A DNA stretch of 5,351 nucleotides from Oscillospiraceae bacterium. Lineage in GTDB: Bacteria; Bacillota_A; Clostridia; Oscillospirales; Ruminococcaceae. Of this stretch, positions 4,468 to 5,351 are shown piece by piece. Where the stretch lies: contig JAGDDO010000412.1 of the NCBI GenBank assembly GCA_017848205.1, forward strand, positions 1 through 5,351, written 5' to 3'. Position 1 is the stretch's first letter. The number at the start of each line of letters is the position of its first letter. The translations under genes and the position numbers were made by a program. The notes beneath the pieces are model-generated. The model did no database searches, was not told where the DNA came from, and worked only from the letters and a program-made list of their open reading frames with translations.

Positions 4468-5351
4468 ATGAGTGATAATTTTTTTTCAGAACGTCTGAAA
4501 GAGAAAATGAAAGAACGCTCTCTCAGACAGATTGATCTTTTAAAGGCCGCGGAAAAAAGCGGAATCAAACTCGGAAAAAGTCACATCAGCCAGTACGTAA
4601 GCGGTAAAACAGTTCCGCGTGACAATATAATCACCTTCCTCGCGGAGGTTCTTGATACTGATCCTGAATGGCTTAAAGGAAACAACAGTTCAGACACGGC
4701 AGATACAGCTCATGTCATATCTGAAAAGAATACTACAGGGGGAACCAAAATGAAAACATTCGGTAAATCATCAAAACTTGAAAACGTACTTTATGACGTA
4801 AGAGGTCCTGTCGTTGACGAAGCAGCAAGAATGGAGAAATCCGGCACACAGGTACTCAAACTCAACATAGGAAACCCAGCTCCGTTCGGTTTCAAAGCTC
4901 CTGATGAAGTTATATATGACATGCAGGCACAGCTTACATCATGCGAAGGCTATTCTGATTCAAAGGGACTTTTCTCAGCACGTAAAGCTGTAATGCAGTA
5001 CTATCAGAACAAAAACATCGACGGAGTTACCATCGATGACATTTATACAGGAAACGGTGTAAGTGAACTTATCAACCTTTCAATGCAGGCTCTTCTCGAC
5101 GACGGCGACGAAGTTCTCGTTCCTTCACCTGACTACCCTCTCTGGACTGCCTGTGTAACTCTTGCAGGAGGCAAGGCTGTTCACTACATCTGCGACGAAC
5201 AGTCAGACTGGTATCCTGACATTGAAGACATGAAGAGCAAGATCTCTTCAAGAACAAAGGCTATCGTAATCATCAATCCTAACCCCCCGACCGGTGCTCT
5301 TTATCCGAAGGAACTTCTCGAACAGATAGTTGAACTCGCAAGAGAAAACCA
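4468..5351 (+). CDS. XRE-type HTH domain fused to AlaA-like aminotransferase, 3' end outside window
   Basis: Open from ATG 4468 to the window end with no stop: 294 complete codons. Residues about 6-71 form an XRE/lambda-repressor-like HTH: SERLKEKMKERSLRQIDLL, then KSHISQYVSGKTVP (recognition helix and following turn), then FLAEVLDTDPEWLKG. Residues 72-94 are a polar Ser/Thr/Asn/Asp-rich linker. From M95 the protein closely resembles E. coli AlaA (glutamate-pyruvate transaminase): SSKLENVLYDVRGPV, VLKLNIGNPAPFGFKAPDE, GYSDSKGLFSARKA, DIYTGNGVSELI (PLP-phosphate side), PSPDYPLWTA and AIVIINPNPPTGALYP. The Schiff-base Lys lies beyond the window. NPNNPTG reads NPNPPTG, with P273 replacing the Asn that contacts PLP. 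AAAGG is 8 nt before the ATG. By analogy with MocR/PdxR it may be a regulator sensing PLP or amino/keto acids, or an enzyme controlling its own synthesis. From memory, a curated model named bifunctional HTH-domain containing protein/aminotransferase exists, so the architecture is not unique. Confidence 0.88.
   Translation, partial: MSDNFFSERLKEKMKERSLRQIDLLKAAEKSGIKLGKSHISQYVSGKTVPRDNIITFLAEVLDTDPEWLKGNNSSDTADTAHVISEKNTTGGTKMKTFGKSSKLENVLYDVRGPVVDEAARMEKSGTQVLKLNIGNPAPFGFKAPDEVIYDMQAQLTSCEGYSDSKGLFSARKAVMQYYQNKNIDGVTIDDIYTGNGVSELINLSMQALLDDGDEVLVPSPDYPLWTACVTLAGGKAVHYICDEQSDWYPDIEDMKSKISSRTKAIVIINPNPPTGALYPKELLEQIVELAREN
4737..4752 (+). promoter_or_regulatory. Internal ribosome binding site and start at the HTH/aminotransferase junction
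   Basis: AGGGGGA (4737-4743) lies 6 nt before an in-frame ATG (4750-4752, residue 95 of the fusion). That ATG is where stand-alone AlaA proteins would begin, just ahead of the SSKLENV motif. The site is at least as good as the one at 4455-4459 used for the full-length product. It could yield a free aminotransferase from the same message, or be a relic of the fusion of two genes. Confidence 0.55.

Noticed and set aside
4468..4752. Separate xre gene followed by a separate alaA gene
   Set aside because: Reading every codon from 4468 through the junction shows no stop in this frame, so the sequence as given encodes one fused protein; the internal start is reported separately.
5072..5257. Short - strand ORF rich in Arg and Cys
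   Set aside because: Antisense to the conserved PLP-binding part of the aminotransferase domain.

Overview
The window looks like an ordinary chromosomal stretch from an anaerobic Firmicute. A Ruminococcus-like or other clostridial genome is my best guess, from protein similarity, mid-range GC, AGA/GGA/CTT-rich codon use and AT-rich promoters with AGGAGG-type ribosome binding sites. No rRNA, tRNA, CRISPR array, phage gene or complete insertion sequence is visible.

Left third (1-2043, + strand): a compact folate operon. It holds folP (5' end outside the window), a fused folB-folK gene and folA, with a 3-bp gap and then a 4-bp ATGA overlap. Together they make dihydropterin pyrophosphate, join it to p-aminobenzoate, and reduce dihydrofolate.

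Junction (2044-2254): folA and a convergent amidohydrolase gene are separated by a nested palindrome. I read it as a bidirectional terminator (perfect 17-bp outer stem, A-tract before and T-tract after) whose loop has been invaded by a MITE-like element of about 111 bp. The element has its own 14-bp inverted repeats, TA (or TTAA) at both edges, and internal GAA-loop hairpins.

Middle (2255-4177, - strand): a metal-dependent amidohydrolase of unknown substrate and an adenosine deaminase. The 108-bp gap between them contains a probable adenosine deaminase terminator and a 30-bp dyad over the likely -10 box of the amidohydrolase.

Right (4178-5351): a divergent promoter region of about 290 bp, then a + strand gene running off the end. 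This gene is the most interesting object here. It reads without a stop from 4468 to the window end and encodes an XRE-type helix-turn-helix domain fused to an AlaA-like class I aminotransferase. A strong internal Shine-Dalgarno and ATG sit exactly at the domain junction, so free aminotransferase could also be made. Four copies of ATTGAACTT surround its promoter, one forming the -35 box, which suggests autoregulation. The design recalls MocR/PdxR regulators (DNA-binding domain plus aminotransferase fold) but uses a different DNA-binding domain. In the part visible, the conserved NPNNPTG motif reads NPNPPTG, which removes the Asn that normally contacts PLP.
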